DNA of 64,000 bases from NCBI RefSeq assembly GCF_000368065.1, contig NZ_KB851200.1, forward strand, positions 697,827 through 761,826, given 5' to 3'. Positions 26,776 through 36,192 of the stretch are shown here, in pieces (the first letter of the stretch is position 1; each line of letters opens with the position of its first letter). The notes beneath the pieces were generated by a model. That model had not been told where the DNA came from. It did no database searches and was given only the letters and a program-made list of their open reading frames with translations. A program made the translations under genes and the position numbers. The DNA comes from Acinetobacter seifertii (GTDB lineage Bacteria > Pseudomonadota > Gammaproteobacteria > Pseudomonadales > Moraxellaceae).

Positions 26776-28074
26776 ATGAAAAAAAATATTTTATTTGATG
26801 GATTGCGCTCAGTTGCCCGTATCGGTGAAACCGCAGTGGTTGCTGCTAAAGCTGGTATTAAATATGCAACTGATAAACCAAGTAATGCCAAACTCATGCG
26901 AGAGACTTTTGAGTCGCTTGGCTCAACATATATTAAGCTTGGTCAGTTTATCGCGAGTACACCATCGCTATTTCCGCGTGAATATGTAGAAGAATTTCAA
27001 GGTTGTTTAGATCAGACACCAACTCTGCCATTTAGTTATATTCAAGGCGTGCTTGCCTCTGAATTTGAAGGGCGTGATTTAAACCAGATTTTTAGTTATA
27101 TCGATGAAAAACCTTTAGCTTCTGCTTCAATTGCTCAGGTTCATGCGGCTAAACTCACGACTGGTGAAGATGTCGTTATTAAAGTACAAAAACCTGGCGT
27201 AGAAACTATTTTATACACTGACTTAAATGTGGTGCATTGGGCAGCCAAACTACTTGAACGTGCAGTCCCTAAAATCAAGTTTGCTGCTCTTTCTGACATT
27301 GTCGATGAAATTAAAACTCGTATGGTGCGTGAAGTTGACTTTATTGAAGAAGCCCAAAACTTAGATGACTTTATAGAATATTTAAATATTTCTCAAAACC
27401 ACGCTGCGACAGCCCCTAAAGTTTATCATCAGTTTTCTACACGCCGTGTGTTGACCATGCAGCGTTTATACGGTGTGTCTTTGACAGACTTTAGTGTCGT
27501 GAAACAATATGCTAAAGATCCGTCACAGGTACTGATTACTGCCATGAACACATGGTTTGGTAGTCTTATGCTTTGTAAGAGTTTCCATGCGGACTTACAT
27601 GCTGGAAATCTAATGCTACTCGAAGATGGCCGAATTGGTTTTATCGATTTCGGTATTGTGGGGCAGTTAAAGCCAGAAGTCTGGACAGCGTGTATTGCGT
27701 TTATGGATGCCTTACAAAAAACTGATTATCAGGCAATGGCTGAAAATATGCTGAAAATGGGCATGACCCATAACAAGGTTGATGTTCAGGTTTTAGCTCA
27801 AGATTTAGAGCGTTTGTTTAATGGCGTATTAATGGCCGATCCACAGCAGATTTTGTCTTCAAATCCAGCCGATTTAAACGACATTATGATGGATATGGTA
27901 GGGGTTGGTGAGCGTCACGGTATTAAATTCCCTCGAGATTTTGCCTTGTTATTTAAGCAAATGCTTTATTTCGATCGTTTTATGCGCGTACTCGCACCAT
28001 ATACTGATATTTATGCAGACCAACGTTTGAAAATGGTTCAAAATATGGAACCTGCTTCTTTGTTAAAGCATTAA
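26776..28074 (+). CDS. ABC1/UbiB-family protein kinase-like protein
   Basis: A 432-residue protein of the ABC1/AarF/UbiB family, atypical kinases linked to ubiquinone metabolism or lipid distribution. The diagnostic KxGQ motif appears as TYIKLGQFIASTPSLFP. It is followed by the Ala-rich loop KPLASASIAQVHAAKL, the VVIKVQKPGV Lys, the catalytic FHADLHAGNLML and the metal-binding IDFGIVGQL. The pair of C-terminal membrane helices seen in E. coli UbiB is not evident, so it is probably a paralogue rather than UbiB itself. It lies 15 bases before folB and may be co-transcribed with it. Confidence 0.88.
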   Translation: MKKNILFDGLRSVARIGETAVVAAKAGIKYATDKPSNAKLMRETFESLGSTYIKLGQFIASTPSLFPREYVEEFQGCLDQTPTLPFSYIQGVLASEFEGRDLNQIFSYIDEKPLASASIAQVHAAKLTTGEDVVIKVQKPGVETILYTDLNVVHWAAKLLERAVPKIKFAALSDIVDEIKTRMVREVDFIEEAQNLDDFIEYLNISQNHAATAPKVYHQFSTRRVLTMQRLYGVSLTDFSVVKQYAKDPSQVLITAMNTWFGSLMLCKSFHADLHAGNLMLLEDGRIGFIDFGIVGQLKPEVWTACIAFMDALQKTDYQAMAENMLKMGMTHNKVDVQVLAQDLERLFNGVLMADPQQILSSNPADLNDIMMDMVGVGERHGIKFPRDFALLFKQMLYFDRFMRVLAPYTDIYADQRLKMVQNMEPASLLKH

Positions 28075-28089
28075 GGTCAGTTTAGATTT

Positions 28090-28470
28090 ATGGATGCCAT
28101 TATTATTGAAGGCTTAAAGGTTGAGACAGTCATTGGCTGTTTCAACTGGGAAAGACAAATCATTCAACCTTTAATGTTGGATTTAACCATCCATAATGAT
28201 TTGAGCCGAGCTGCAGCATCTGACAAGCTTGAGGACACACTCAACTATGCCCAGATTTGTGAGTTATCGGCTCAAACCATTCAGCAAGCCAAACCTGAGT
28301 TAATCGAGCACGCAGCTCATCTAGTTTTGCAATGTTTATTTGAAACCTTTCCAACAATTGAAAAAATTACCATAACCATCCGTAAGCCAGCCATCATTGC
28401 AGAAGCTAATGCTGTAGGAATTCGTCTTGAACGCACCAGAAACAATTTTTGCACTCGCCCTAGCGAGTAA
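28090..28470 (+). CDS. folB: Dihydroneopterin aldolase
   Basis: Cleaves 7,8-dihydroneopterin to 6-hydroxymethyl-dihydropterin and glycolaldehyde in folate synthesis. At 126 residues it is the normal size. Family features are IIIEGLKVETVIGCFNWER at the N-terminus, DTLNYAQI with the substrate-region Tyr, the LIEHAAHLVLQ helix with its Glu, and ITIRKPAIIAEA with the catalytic-region Lys. It overlaps the next gene by 44 bases in another frame. That next gene resembles FolK, which acts right after FolB in the pathway. Confidence 0.94.
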   Translation: MDAIIIEGLKVETVIGCFNWERQIIQPLMLDLTIHNDLSRAAASDKLEDTLNYAQICELSAQTIQQAKPELIEHAAHLVLQCLFETFPTIEKITITIRKPAIIAEANAVGIRLERTRNNFCTRPSE

Positions 28471-28864
28471 TTTAGACGCAGATCAGCACTTTACTTTTGC
28501 TTATACGCAATTAGCAACTTTGGGGAAAGTGCAGTTTTCATCTGTTTATCAAATTCCATGCCGAGATGGTATTGGAGATGATTACTGGAATTCAGCGTGT
28601 CTATTACGAAGCACGTTATCATCTGAACAAGTTGAATCTTTTTTAAAGAAACTTGAGTCAGATTCTGGACGTGTTCGACCATCGCATCATATTTCTTTAG
28701 ATGTAGATTTGATTGCATGGGGAACTGATTTGGACCATATGCAATTTAATTCTAAAAAATTACCTTTGGCGCTCGATGTAAAAATTCCTTTATATGAACT
28801 TTGGCATTGTGAAAGACTAAAGGCTGATAGTACGCTTTACCCAGTTGTTAATTTTAAATTTTAA
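28427..28864 (+). CDS. FolK-like protein lacking catalytic-loop residues
   Basis: A 145-residue protein resembling 6-hydroxymethyl-dihydropterin pyrophosphokinase. ALASNLDADQ corresponds to the GSNL start, FSSVYQIP to the SSFYRTPP strand, DDYWNSACLL to the pterin-binding DYLNA segment, and SLDVDLIAWG to the metal-binding LDLDI pair. However, the loop WGPR between GRVR and the DxD motif is missing (GRVRPSHHISLDVD), so the catalytic Arg is absent, and the usual C-terminal region after this point is poorly conserved. It starts with TTG inside folB, giving a 44-base overlap. It may be inactive, or use a changed substrate. A canonical folK elsewhere in the genome would be expected but cannot be seen here. 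Confidence 0.7.
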   Translation: MNAPETIFALALASNLDADQHFTFAYTQLATLGKVQFSSVYQIPCRDGIGDDYWNSACLLRSTLSSEQVESFLKKLESDSGRVRPSHHISLDVDLIAWGTDLDHMQFNSKKLPLALDVKIPLYELWHCERLKADSTLYPVVNFKF

Positions 28865-28879
28865 GGTCTTTCAAACTAA

Positions 28880-28931
28880 AATTTACGCAAAATTTACGCG
28901 GCCTTTGAGTTCCTCAATAGAGAATTTACGA
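28880..28931 (+). promoter_or_regulatory. Direct repeats before kdpA, candidate KdpE-binding sites
   Basis: AATTTACGC occurs at 28880-28888 and again at 28891-28899, exactly 11 bases apart, and AATTTACGA occurs at 28923-28931, 32 bases further. OmpR/PhoB-type regulators such as KdpE bind tandem repeats one helical turn apart, so this is a plausible kdp operator. No clear -35/-10 pair could be fixed. If correct, the site has lost its regulator, because kdpE is interrupted in this window. Confidence 0.5.
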
Positions 28932-28985
28932 GCATTTTATCCATACTGAAATCCACTAAATTAGTGTTACTTCAGGACAATAAAG

Positions 28986-29120
28986 ATGCTTATAAATTCT
29001 CAAATGCGCATCTTGCATCAGTCTGGCATAGCCTTATGCGGACTCAAAAAAAGTGATATTTCTTCATCTCTCCTTATTTCCATTTTGGCAAATCAAGCCA
29101 AGGGGTATAGAGGAGAATAG
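28986..29120 (+). CDS. Possible 44-residue leader ORF before kdpA
   Basis: An open frame of 44 codons starts MLINSQMRILHQSG, has an AGGA site nine bases before its ATG, and ends with TAG two bases before the kdpA ATG, overlapping the kdpA ribosome site. It is not KdpF, which is a very hydrophobic peptide of about 29 residues. It might couple translation to kdpA, or be a chance ORF. Codon use gives no strong support. Confidence 0.3.
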   Translation: MLINSQMRILHQSGIALCGLKKSDISSSLLISILANQAKGYRGE

Positions 29121-29122
29121 CC

Positions 29123-30832
29123 ATGTTAGAACTTATCCTTGTTTTATTTATTGCTATTTTTTTAGCATGGTGCCTTAGCAAATATCTATCCCAAGTAATG
29201 GCAAATCAGCCGATGGTCGGCGATGGATTATTTCGTTGGATTGAAAATCCTGTATATCGCTTGTTAGGTATATCTCCACAACAACAAATGAACTGGAAAC
29301 AATATTCTTTAGCATTTGTTGTTAGCTGTATTTTTTTAGCTATAGCCGTTTTTGCTATTTTTATGACGCAAGCATGGCTGCCATTAAACCCAAATCATGC
29401 ACCAAATATGAGTTGGGATTTAGCATTACACACGGTTATTTCATTTTTAACCAACACCAACCAACAGCATTATTCTGGTCAAGCTCAATTGTCTTATTTG
29501 TCGGAAATGACAGGTATTGTAGGTTTGCAAGTCATCACACCAATGATGGGGCTAGCTTTAGTTGTTGCGACCTTAAGAGCTTTCTTTTATCAACGTCCTA
29601 GCCATATTGCAGCTGACGTTGCGGAACAGCCAGATCAAATTTTAATTGGTAACTATTGGGCAGATGTAATACGTCCTACAGTTCGTTTCTTGCTTCCTCT
29701 TTGTTTTGTTTGGTCATTGTTGCTTAACAGCCAAGGCGTACCAGCAACTTTTCAGGGTGGGCCGGAAGTACAGCTTATTGATAAAGCGAATACCGTACAA
29801 ACCCAAAAAATTCCATTAGGTCCAGTTGCACCCATGGTTGCTGTTAAGCAATTGGGTAGTAACGGTGGCGGTTGGTATGGTCCAAATAGTTCTGTACCTT
29901 TAGAAAATCCAACGCCGCTATCTAATTTATTAGAAATGATTGCGATTTTACTCATTCCAATTACAGTCGTTTTTATGGTGGGACATTTTACTCGACGTAA
30001 AAAATTTGCCTACTTTGTGTTTGGTAGCATGCTTTTGATGTCAGTTATTTCAGGTGCAGCAGCTGTCTGGTCTGAAAGTATGTCATCGACCGCATCTCAA
30101 ATTGCTGTAATGGAAGGTAAAGAACAACGTTTTGGACCAGCCGCATCAGCAGTTTGGGCAGCGATCACTACGCAGGTGAATAACGGTTCGGTCAATATGA
30201 TGCATGATTCTTCTGCGCCGCTTACTGGGCTGGTTGAACTCATTAACATGTTGATTAATGCAATTTGGGGCGGTGTGGGCTGTGGTCTGCAACAGTTTAT
30301 GATTTATCTGTTACTTGCGGTATTTATTGCAGGCTTAATGACAGGTCGTACACCTGAATTGTTTGGACGCAAAATTGAAGCAGCAGAGATCAAGTTACTT
30401 GCGATTATTATCTTAATTCAGCCTCTTATTATTCTGGCTTTTACAGCCTTGAGTCTTAGTATTCCGGGATTATCAGGTATCACAAACCCTGGACCACACG
30501 GTATTAGCCAAGTGTTCTATGAATATGTTTCTGCTTTTGCAAACAATGGTTCAGGTTTTGAAGGCCTTGGAGACAACACCGTATGGTGGAATGTCACATG
30601 TAGTCTTGCTCTTCTTTTAGGACGCTTCCCGACATTAATTTTGCCATTAATGATTGCGACACGTTTAGCAGCAAAAAGAAAAGCACCCGAAACAACAGGT
30701 AGTCTTCAGGTTGAAACTCCAACCTTTGCCTTAACGCTGATTACGATTGTTGTATTGCTTACCTTATTACAATTTATGCCAGTTCTTGTCCTTGGGCCAA
30801 TTGCCGATCAACTTTTGTTGGTTAAAGGCTAA
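29123..30832 (+). CDS. kdpA: K+-transporting ATPase subunit A
   Basis: K+-binding and translocating subunit of the high-affinity Kdp pump, related to K+ channels. It has 569 residues with about ten membrane helices. The selectivity-filter segments are visible as FLTNTNQQHYSG, GSNGGGWYGPNSSVPLENP, the ITTQVNNGSVNMMHDSS loop and FANNGSGFEGLGDNT. A GAGGAG ribosome site lies seven bases before the ATG. No kdpF gene was recognised upstream. It is first of kdpABCDE, and the structural genes appear intact. Confidence 0.98.
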   Translation: MLELILVLFIAIFLAWCLSKYLSQVMANQPMVGDGLFRWIENPVYRLLGISPQQQMNWKQYSLAFVVSCIFLAIAVFAIFMTQAWLPLNPNHAPNMSWDLALHTVISFLTNTNQQHYSGQAQLSYLSEMTGIVGLQVITPMMGLALVVATLRAFFYQRPSHIAADVAEQPDQILIGNYWADVIRPTVRFLLPLCFVWSLLLNSQGVPATFQGGPEVQLIDKANTVQTQKIPLGPVAPMVAVKQLGSNGGGWYGPNSSVPLENPTPLSNLLEMIAILLIPITVVFMVGHFTRRKKFAYFVFGSMLLMSVISGAAAVWSESMSSTASQIAVMEGKEQRFGPAASAVWAAITTQVNNGSVNMMHDSSAPLTGLVELINMLINAIWGGVGCGLQQFMIYLLLAVFIAGLMTGRTPELFGRKIEAAEIKLLAIIILIQPLIILAFTALSLSIPGLSGITNPGPHGISQVFYEYVSAFANNGSGFEGLGDNTVWWNVTCSLALLLGRFPTLILPLMIATRLAAKRKAPETTGSLQVETPTFALTLITIVVLLTLLQFMPVLVLGPIADQLLLVKG

Positions 30833-30846
30833 GGAGGCGAGTGAAA

Positions 30847-32880
30847 ATGAATACACAAACTCATGTAAATAGCCATAAAACGACTGTGGCAGTACCAAGT
30901 TTTGAAGTTTGGAAAAATGCTTTTGTAAAATTGCTACCACAGCATGCAATTAAAAACCCTGTCATGGCAATTGTATGGCTTGGAACAGTAATCACTGCTC
31001 TAAGTACCTTAATGGGATATGCCACACTGATGTTTGGTTTGGTCGTTACAGCAATTTTGTTTATTACGATTTTATTTGCTAACTATGCTGAAGCGGTTGC
31101 AGAGGCTAGAGGTCGTGGACAGGCATCTTCATTGCGTGCAGCAAGAGAAAACTTGACTGCTCGAAGACTTAATTCTTTGACAGACCGCCAAGCAACTCAA
31201 GTTGCAGCCACCGAACTACATTTAAATGATTATATTGAAGTACATGCAGGTGAGCTTGTTCCAGCTGACGGTGAAATTGTAGAAGGCTTTGCGACCATTA
31301 ATGAATCAGCGGTTACAGGTGAGTCAGCACCCGTGTTACGTGAAGCTGGAACTGACCGTTCAGGTGTTATTGGTGGGACTAAAGTTCTTACAGATCGTAT
31401 TGTTGTGCAAGTGACCGCAGAATCTGGCCAAAGTTTCTTAGACCGTATGATTGCTTTAGTTGAAGGCTCAAATCGCCAGAAAACACCAAATGAGATTGCA
31501 CTTGGCTTCTTGTTAATGGTGATGACACTTACATTTTTAATTGTGGTGATTAGCCTACCATTTATTGCTCATTATTTGCATATTGAACTTGATCCAGTTG
31601 TACTCGTAGCATTGTTAGTCTGCTTAATTCCAACAACCATTGGTGGCTTGTTACCTGCGATTGGTATTGCAGGTATGAACCGCGCGCTCAAAGCCAATGT
31701 TTTGGCGAAATCAGGTAAAGCTGTCGAAGTTGCAGGTGACATTGATGTACTTTTACTGGATAAAACAGGAACCATTACATATGGTGACCGTCAAGCGACT
31801 TCTTTTTATCCTTTAACTTCTGTGACTGAATCTGAATTAAGAGCTGCTGCTTGGGTAAGCTCACTTGCTGACCCGACACCAGAAGGCAAGTCGATTGTTA
31901 AGTTAGCAAAAGAACAGGGTTTAAAACAGCAAGAACCTGAGCAAGCCGAATTTATCTCTTTTAGTGCTTCGACTCGAATTTCTGGTGTGAATTTACCGAA
32001 TGGTGAGCAAATTCGTAAAGGTGCTTTAGACGCAATCTTGAAGTTTGTAGATGAAGATTATTCTCAAGATTTAGAGTTAAAAGCACGTGTTGAACAAGTT
32101 GCCAAAAAGGGTGCAACACCATTGGTAGTCGCAAATCAACATCATGTATTAGGTGTGATTGAACTCTCTGATGTGATTAAACATGGCATTAAAGAGCGTT
32201 TTGCACGCTTAAGAGAAATGGGCATCAAAACTGTCATGGTTACAGGTGATAACCCATTAACCGCTGCCGCGATTGCTGCTGAAGCTGGGGTAGATGACTA
32301 TATTGCCGAAGCAAAACCAGAAGACAAATTGGCTTGTATTCGCACCGAACAACAACAAGGTCGTTTAGTTGCGATGGTCGGTGACGGAACCAACGATGCA
32401 CCAGCATTAGCACAAGCGGATATTGGTTTAGCTATGAACTCGGGTACACAAGCCGCGAAAGAAGCTGGCAACATGGTCGATTTAGACTCTGACCCAACCA
32501 AACTACTTGCTGTGGTTGAGATTGGGAAACAGCAGTTGATTACCCGCGGTGCTTTGACAACATTTTCGTTAGCAAATGACGTCTCTAAATACTTTGCCAT
32601 TTTGCCTGCATTGTTCGCTGCTGCGATTCCACAAATGCAAGTATTGAATGTAATGCACTTAGCAAGTCCAAACAGCGCGATTTTATCTGCATTAATTTTT
32701 AACGCGATTATTATTCCGCTATTAATTCCAATCGCACTCCGAGGCGTGAAATTTAAACCTTCAACTGCAACTCAGTTACTCCGTCGAAATATGTTGATTT
32801 ATGGGGTGGGCGGTGTGGTTCTACCATTTATTGCCATCAAAGCGATTGATGTTGTGATTGTTCAATTATTTGGTTTGTAA
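30847..32880 (+). CDS. kdpB: K+-transporting ATPase subunit B
   Basis: P-type ATPase catalytic subunit that hydrolyses ATP to power K+ uptake through KdpA. The ATG at 30847 is chosen because AGGAGG lies nine bases upstream; an in-frame GTG two codons earlier is too close to it. That gives 677 residues. All P-type motifs are present: VTGESAP (dephosphorylation), LLLDKTGTITYG with the phosphorylated Asp, GATPLVV, MVTGDNPLTAAAIA and VAMVGDGTNDAPALAQAD. It lies 14 bases after kdpA. Confidence 0.98.
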   Translation: MNTQTHVNSHKTTVAVPSFEVWKNAFVKLLPQHAIKNPVMAIVWLGTVITALSTLMGYATLMFGLVVTAILFITILFANYAEAVAEARGRGQASSLRAARENLTARRLNSLTDRQATQVAATELHLNDYIEVHAGELVPADGEIVEGFATINESAVTGESAPVLREAGTDRSGVIGGTKVLTDRIVVQVTAESGQSFLDRMIALVEGSNRQKTPNEIALGFLLMVMTLTFLIVVISLPFIAHYLHIELDPVVLVALLVCLIPTTIGGLLPAIGIAGMNRALKANVLAKSGKAVEVAGDIDVLLLDKTGTITYGDRQATSFYPLTSVTESELRAAAWVSSLADPTPEGKSIVKLAKEQGLKQQEPEQAEFISFSASTRISGVNLPNGEQIRKGALDAILKFVDEDYSQDLELKARVEQVAKKGATPLVVANQHHVLGVIELSDVIKHGIKERFARLREMGIKTVMVTGDNPLTAAAIAAEAGVDDYIAEAKPEDKLACIRTEQQQGRLVAMVGDGTNDAPALAQADIGLAMNSGTQAAKEAGNMVDLDSDPTKLLAVVEIGKQQLITRGALTTFSLANDVSKYFAILPALFAAAIPQMQVLNVMHLASPNSAILSALIFNAIIIPLLIPIALRGVKFKPSTATQLLRRNMLIYGVGGVVLPFIAIKAIDVVIVQLFGL

Positions 32881-32893
32881 TCTGGAGGTTGAA

Positions 32894-33499
32894 ATGAAAA
32901 CTTATGTACAAAATTCAGAAGCAAATTTGGGTCAAACCTTAAGAGCATCTTTCGGACTTCTAATTTTTACCCTTGTTGGTTGTGGTGCCGTTTATAGTGC
33001 GATCGCTACAGGTGCGGGACAGGTGTTATTTAACAATCAAGCAAATGGTAGTTTGATTGAAATAAACCATAAAGTTCTAGGGTCAAAATTAGTCGCTCAG
33101 CCATTTGTTGGAGAGGCTTATTTTCATCCACGTCCTTCAGCGGTTGCTTATGACCCAATGTCTATGGGGGCCACAAACTTAGCCCTTACCAATCCAGAGC
33201 TTCAAAAACAAATTGATGCTCAGATTCTTGGGGTAAAAAAACAAGACCATACGGGCAATACCGCTATTCCAAGTGATTTGGTGACTAAATCAGGTAGTGG
33301 TATCGATCCGCATATTAGCCCTGAATCTGCTCAATTGCAGGTTGCCAGAGTGGCTCAAGCGCGTCATTTAGACCCTAAAGCTGTAGAAGAGTTATTACAA
33401 AAGCATATTGAACCAGTTCAGTTTGGTGTACTAGGGCAAGCTCGTGTTAATGTATTAGAACTCAATATCGCTTTAGATCAATTACAATCTACACATTAA
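32894..33499 (+). CDS. kdpC: K+-transporting ATPase subunit C
   Basis: Small single-span subunit that stabilises KdpB and increases its ATP affinity. It has 201 residues from the ATG at 32894, which follows a GGAGG site; an upstream in-frame TTG would start inside kdpB and is rejected. One membrane helix (about 15-40) is followed by the conserved YFHPRPSAVAYDPMSMGATNLALTNP-type region, here starting AYFHPRPSA, and SGSGIDPHISPESAQLQVARVA. It is 13 bases downstream of kdpB. Confidence 0.97.
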   Translation: MKTYVQNSEANLGQTLRASFGLLIFTLVGCGAVYSAIATGAGQVLFNNQANGSLIEINHKVLGSKLVAQPFVGEAYFHPRPSAVAYDPMSMGATNLALTNPELQKQIDAQILGVKKQDHTGNTAIPSDLVTKSGSGIDPHISPESAQLQVARVAQARHLDPKAVEELLQKHIEPVQFGVLGQARVNVLELNIALDQLQSTH

Positions 33500-33537
33500 C
33501 TTAAAAATAAAGTTGTTAGTTTACCGGATGATATCAA

Positions 33538-36192
33538 GTGCAAAGCAATCGCGAAAATCAGGCTGAAGCCTTATTAAATCATGTCAACAGATATCAAGCC
33601 GGTCGACTAACGGTCTTTCTCGGTGCCGCACCTGGGGTTGGAAAAACCTATGCCATGCTTGCCCGCGCTAAAGAGTTATATCAACAGGGCACAGATGTTG
33701 TTGTGGGTATTGTTGAAACCCATGGAAGAATAGAAACTCTAAAAGTTTTGGAAGGCTTGCCTCAAATTGCTAGAAAGGAAATGCAATATCAGGGGCACAC
33801 TTTAGAAGAAATGGACTTGGATGCTATTTTACTCAGGCATCCGGAAATTGTTTTGGTTGATGAGTTGGCTCATCGCAATATACCAAATAGTCGCCATGAA
33901 CGACGGTGGCAAGATGTCAATGAATTGCTAGACGCTGGTATTGATGTATTTACCACCATGAATATTCAGCATTTAGAAAGCTTAAATGATGTGGTACATC
34001 AGATTACGGGCATTCGAGTAAATGAAACTGTGCCAGATCGTGTATTTGATCGTATTCGAGACATTCGTTTAATTGATTTACCTGTTAGTGAACTGATTGA
34101 AAGGCTCCATCAAGGAAAAGTTTATGTGCCGGAGCAAGCGAATCTGGCATTGCAAGGCTTTTTTAGCATTTCAAACTTAACTGCATTGCGTGAACTGACA
34201 ATGCAATGCGTTGCTGAGCATGTCGATTCAGATTTAAAACAGAGTTATGCCTCTAAAGGTTTAAAGTCTATCTCGTTGCAAAATGAATTGATGATTGCGA
34301 TAGATGGACAAGGTTCTTCTGAATATTTAGTGCGGGCAGGTTGTCGTTTAGCTGAACGCTATGGAGCAACATGGACTGTAGTGAATGTTGCTAAAAGTTT
34401 GGACTTGGGACAGAGTTCGGGAAATTCATATAAAAAAGAATATATTGAAATCGACCGCGCATTTGAGCTGGCTCGACAACTCGGTGGTCGAACAGAAGTC
34501 TTATATGGGCATCGAGTTGCGTCAGTGTTAATGGATGCTGCCGTTGATCGAGGAATTTCCAATCTGGTTATTGGTAAAAGTATTTCACCGTGGTGGTTAA
34601 AGTTATTTAAGAAAAATTTAGCTCAGCAATTATTAAATCAAGAAAATTCGATTGCTTTAACTATTTTGCATCCAGAACAGGGCACTAAAAAGATCACTCA
34701 GCTTGAAAAGCCATCATTTTTATCATTAAAAGAAAGTATTTTTGTTTTAGCGGTTACTTGTGTCAGTATTTTTATAGCTCACTTTGCCGAAGTTCTATTG
34801 GGTATTGAAGACTTTTCTGTCATTTTCATTATTTCAGTTTTAATTGTAGCAACGAAAACCCGAATGCTTGCTGCAGTAGTAGCCGCTCTTATTTGTTTCT
34901 TAGCCTATAATTTTTTCTTTATAGCACCACGTTTTACATTTCAAATTTCAGCACACCAAGGGGTGGTTACCGTTGTTGCTTTTTTTGCAGCAGCTTTAAT
35001 CGCTGGGCGGTTGGCTTCTCAGTTACGCCAGCAAGTTTTGTCTTTAAAAGCTGCCAATGCTTACACCACAGTGATGCAAGACTTGGCACGTAAGCTTTCT
35101 AGTGCTGTGAATCTTGAAGAAGTCATGCAAACAGGGCGTATGACTTTAGAAACCCAGCTTCAAACTAAAGTGTGGATTTCTATTCAAGATAGAGTCATTT
35201 CATCTGATATTGAGCTAAATGATAAAGAAAAAGTAGCTGCAGAATGGTGTTTGAAACATCAACAGCCATGCGGGCGCTTTACCGATACCCTTAGTCAGTC
35301 GAACTGGTGGTTTCTACCGCTTTTAGAACAGAAAAATAGCCTAGGTATAGTGGGAATTTACTTTAAAGATGAAGTGGTTTCTCTAAATTTTGAGCAAAAA
35401 AAACTAACTGAAAGTGTAATTGAATATATTGCACAGGCAGCACTTCGAACCCAATTGGTGAATGAGCTTGAACAAGCAAAAGTCACCAGTGAAACAGAGC
35501 GCTTACGTTCAGCTTTATTATCTTCGGTATCGCATGATTTACGCTCGCCACTAGCTTCTATTATTGGCGCAGCAGACACGCTTGCCAATTTTAAAGCTGA
35601 TATGTCAGAACAAGACCAACAAGATTTACTTGAAACGATTCATTTAGAAGGGGAACGGTTAGACCGTTATATTCAAAACCTACTTGATATGACCCGTTTG
35701 GGACATGAAGGTTTAACTTTAAAAAGAGACTGGATTGGGGTAGATGAGTTAATTGGTTCAGCTACCCGCCGTTTAAAGCGCTATAAACCAGATACCAAAG
35801 TCACAGTTCAGTTGCCTGAGCAACCGATTAGTTTGTATGTCCACCCAGCATTGGTAGAACAAGCCATTTTTAACGTTTTAGAAAATGCTGCAAACTTTTC
35901 ACCTCCCGATGAACCAGTCATGATTCGTGCGAATCTTTCATCAGAAGATGAAGTAAAAATTGAAATTGAAGACAAAGGTGTGGGAATTCCTGAAGAAGAA
36001 AGACACCGCATTTTTGATATGTTTTACACGATGGAGCGTGGAGACCGTGGAAAATTTGGTACTGGTTTAGGGCTTACAATCGTAAAAGCGATTATTGGTG
36101 CTCATATGGGTACAATAGAAGCATTTTCAGGGCGCCAAAATAAAGGTACTTTAATTCAAATCAGATTACCCATTCACCCCGTAAAAGAATAA
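33538..36192 (+). CDS. kdpD: Turgor/K+ sensor histidine kinase
   Basis: Membrane sensor kinase of the Kdp two-component pair. It starts at GTG and has 884 residues. The N-terminal KdpD domain has a Walker A loop FLGAAPGVGKTYAM and ILVDELAHRN-like Walker B. A universal-stress-type domain follows (about 245-375), then four closely spaced membrane helices (about 395-495), a GAF-like region, and the kinase core with phosphoacceptor His666 in SVSHDLRSPLAS, NVLENAANFSPP and the GTGLGLTIV G-box. The kinase is intact, but its partner gene kdpE, 11 bases downstream, is interrupted. It therefore probably has no working cognate regulator. Confidence 0.97.
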   Translation: MQSNRENQAEALLNHVNRYQAGRLTVFLGAAPGVGKTYAMLARAKELYQQGTDVVVGIVETHGRIETLKVLEGLPQIARKEMQYQGHTLEEMDLDAILLRHPEIVLVDELAHRNIPNSRHERRWQDVNELLDAGIDVFTTMNIQHLESLNDVVHQITGIRVNETVPDRVFDRIRDIRLIDLPVSELIERLHQGKVYVPEQANLALQGFFSISNLTALRELTMQCVAEHVDSDLKQSYASKGLKSISLQNELMIAIDGQGSSEYLVRAGCRLAERYGATWTVVNVAKSLDLGQSSGNSYKKEYIEIDRAFELARQLGGRTEVLYGHRVASVLMDAAVDRGISNLVIGKSISPWWLKLFKKNLAQQLLNQENSIALTILHPEQGTKKITQLEKPSFLSLKESIFVLAVTCVSIFIAHFAEVLLGIEDFSVIFIISVLIVATKTRMLAAVVAALICFLAYNFFFIAPRFTFQISAHQGVVTVVAFFAAALIAGRLASQLRQQVLSLKAANAYTTVMQDLARKLSSAVNLEEVMQTGRMTLETQLQTKVWISIQDRVISSDIELNDKEKVAAEWCLKHQQPCGRFTDTLSQSNWWFLPLLEQKNSLGIVGIYFKDEVVSLNFEQKKLTESVIEYIAQAALRTQLVNELEQAKVTSETERLRSALLSSVSHDLRSPLASIIGAADTLANFKADMSEQDQQDLLETIHLEGERLDRYIQNLLDMTRLGHEGLTLKRDWIGVDELIGSATRRLKRYKPDTKVTVQLPEQPISLYVHPALVEQAIFNVLENAANFSPPDEPVMIRANLSSEDEVKIEIEDKGVGIPEEERHRIFDMFYTMERGDRGKFGTGLGLTIVKAIIGAHMGTIEAFSGRQNKGTLIQIRLPIHPVKE

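Noticed and set aside
28865..29122. A kdpF gene before kdpA
   Set aside because: No short, strongly hydrophobic frame is present there. The only frame found is not KdpF-like.
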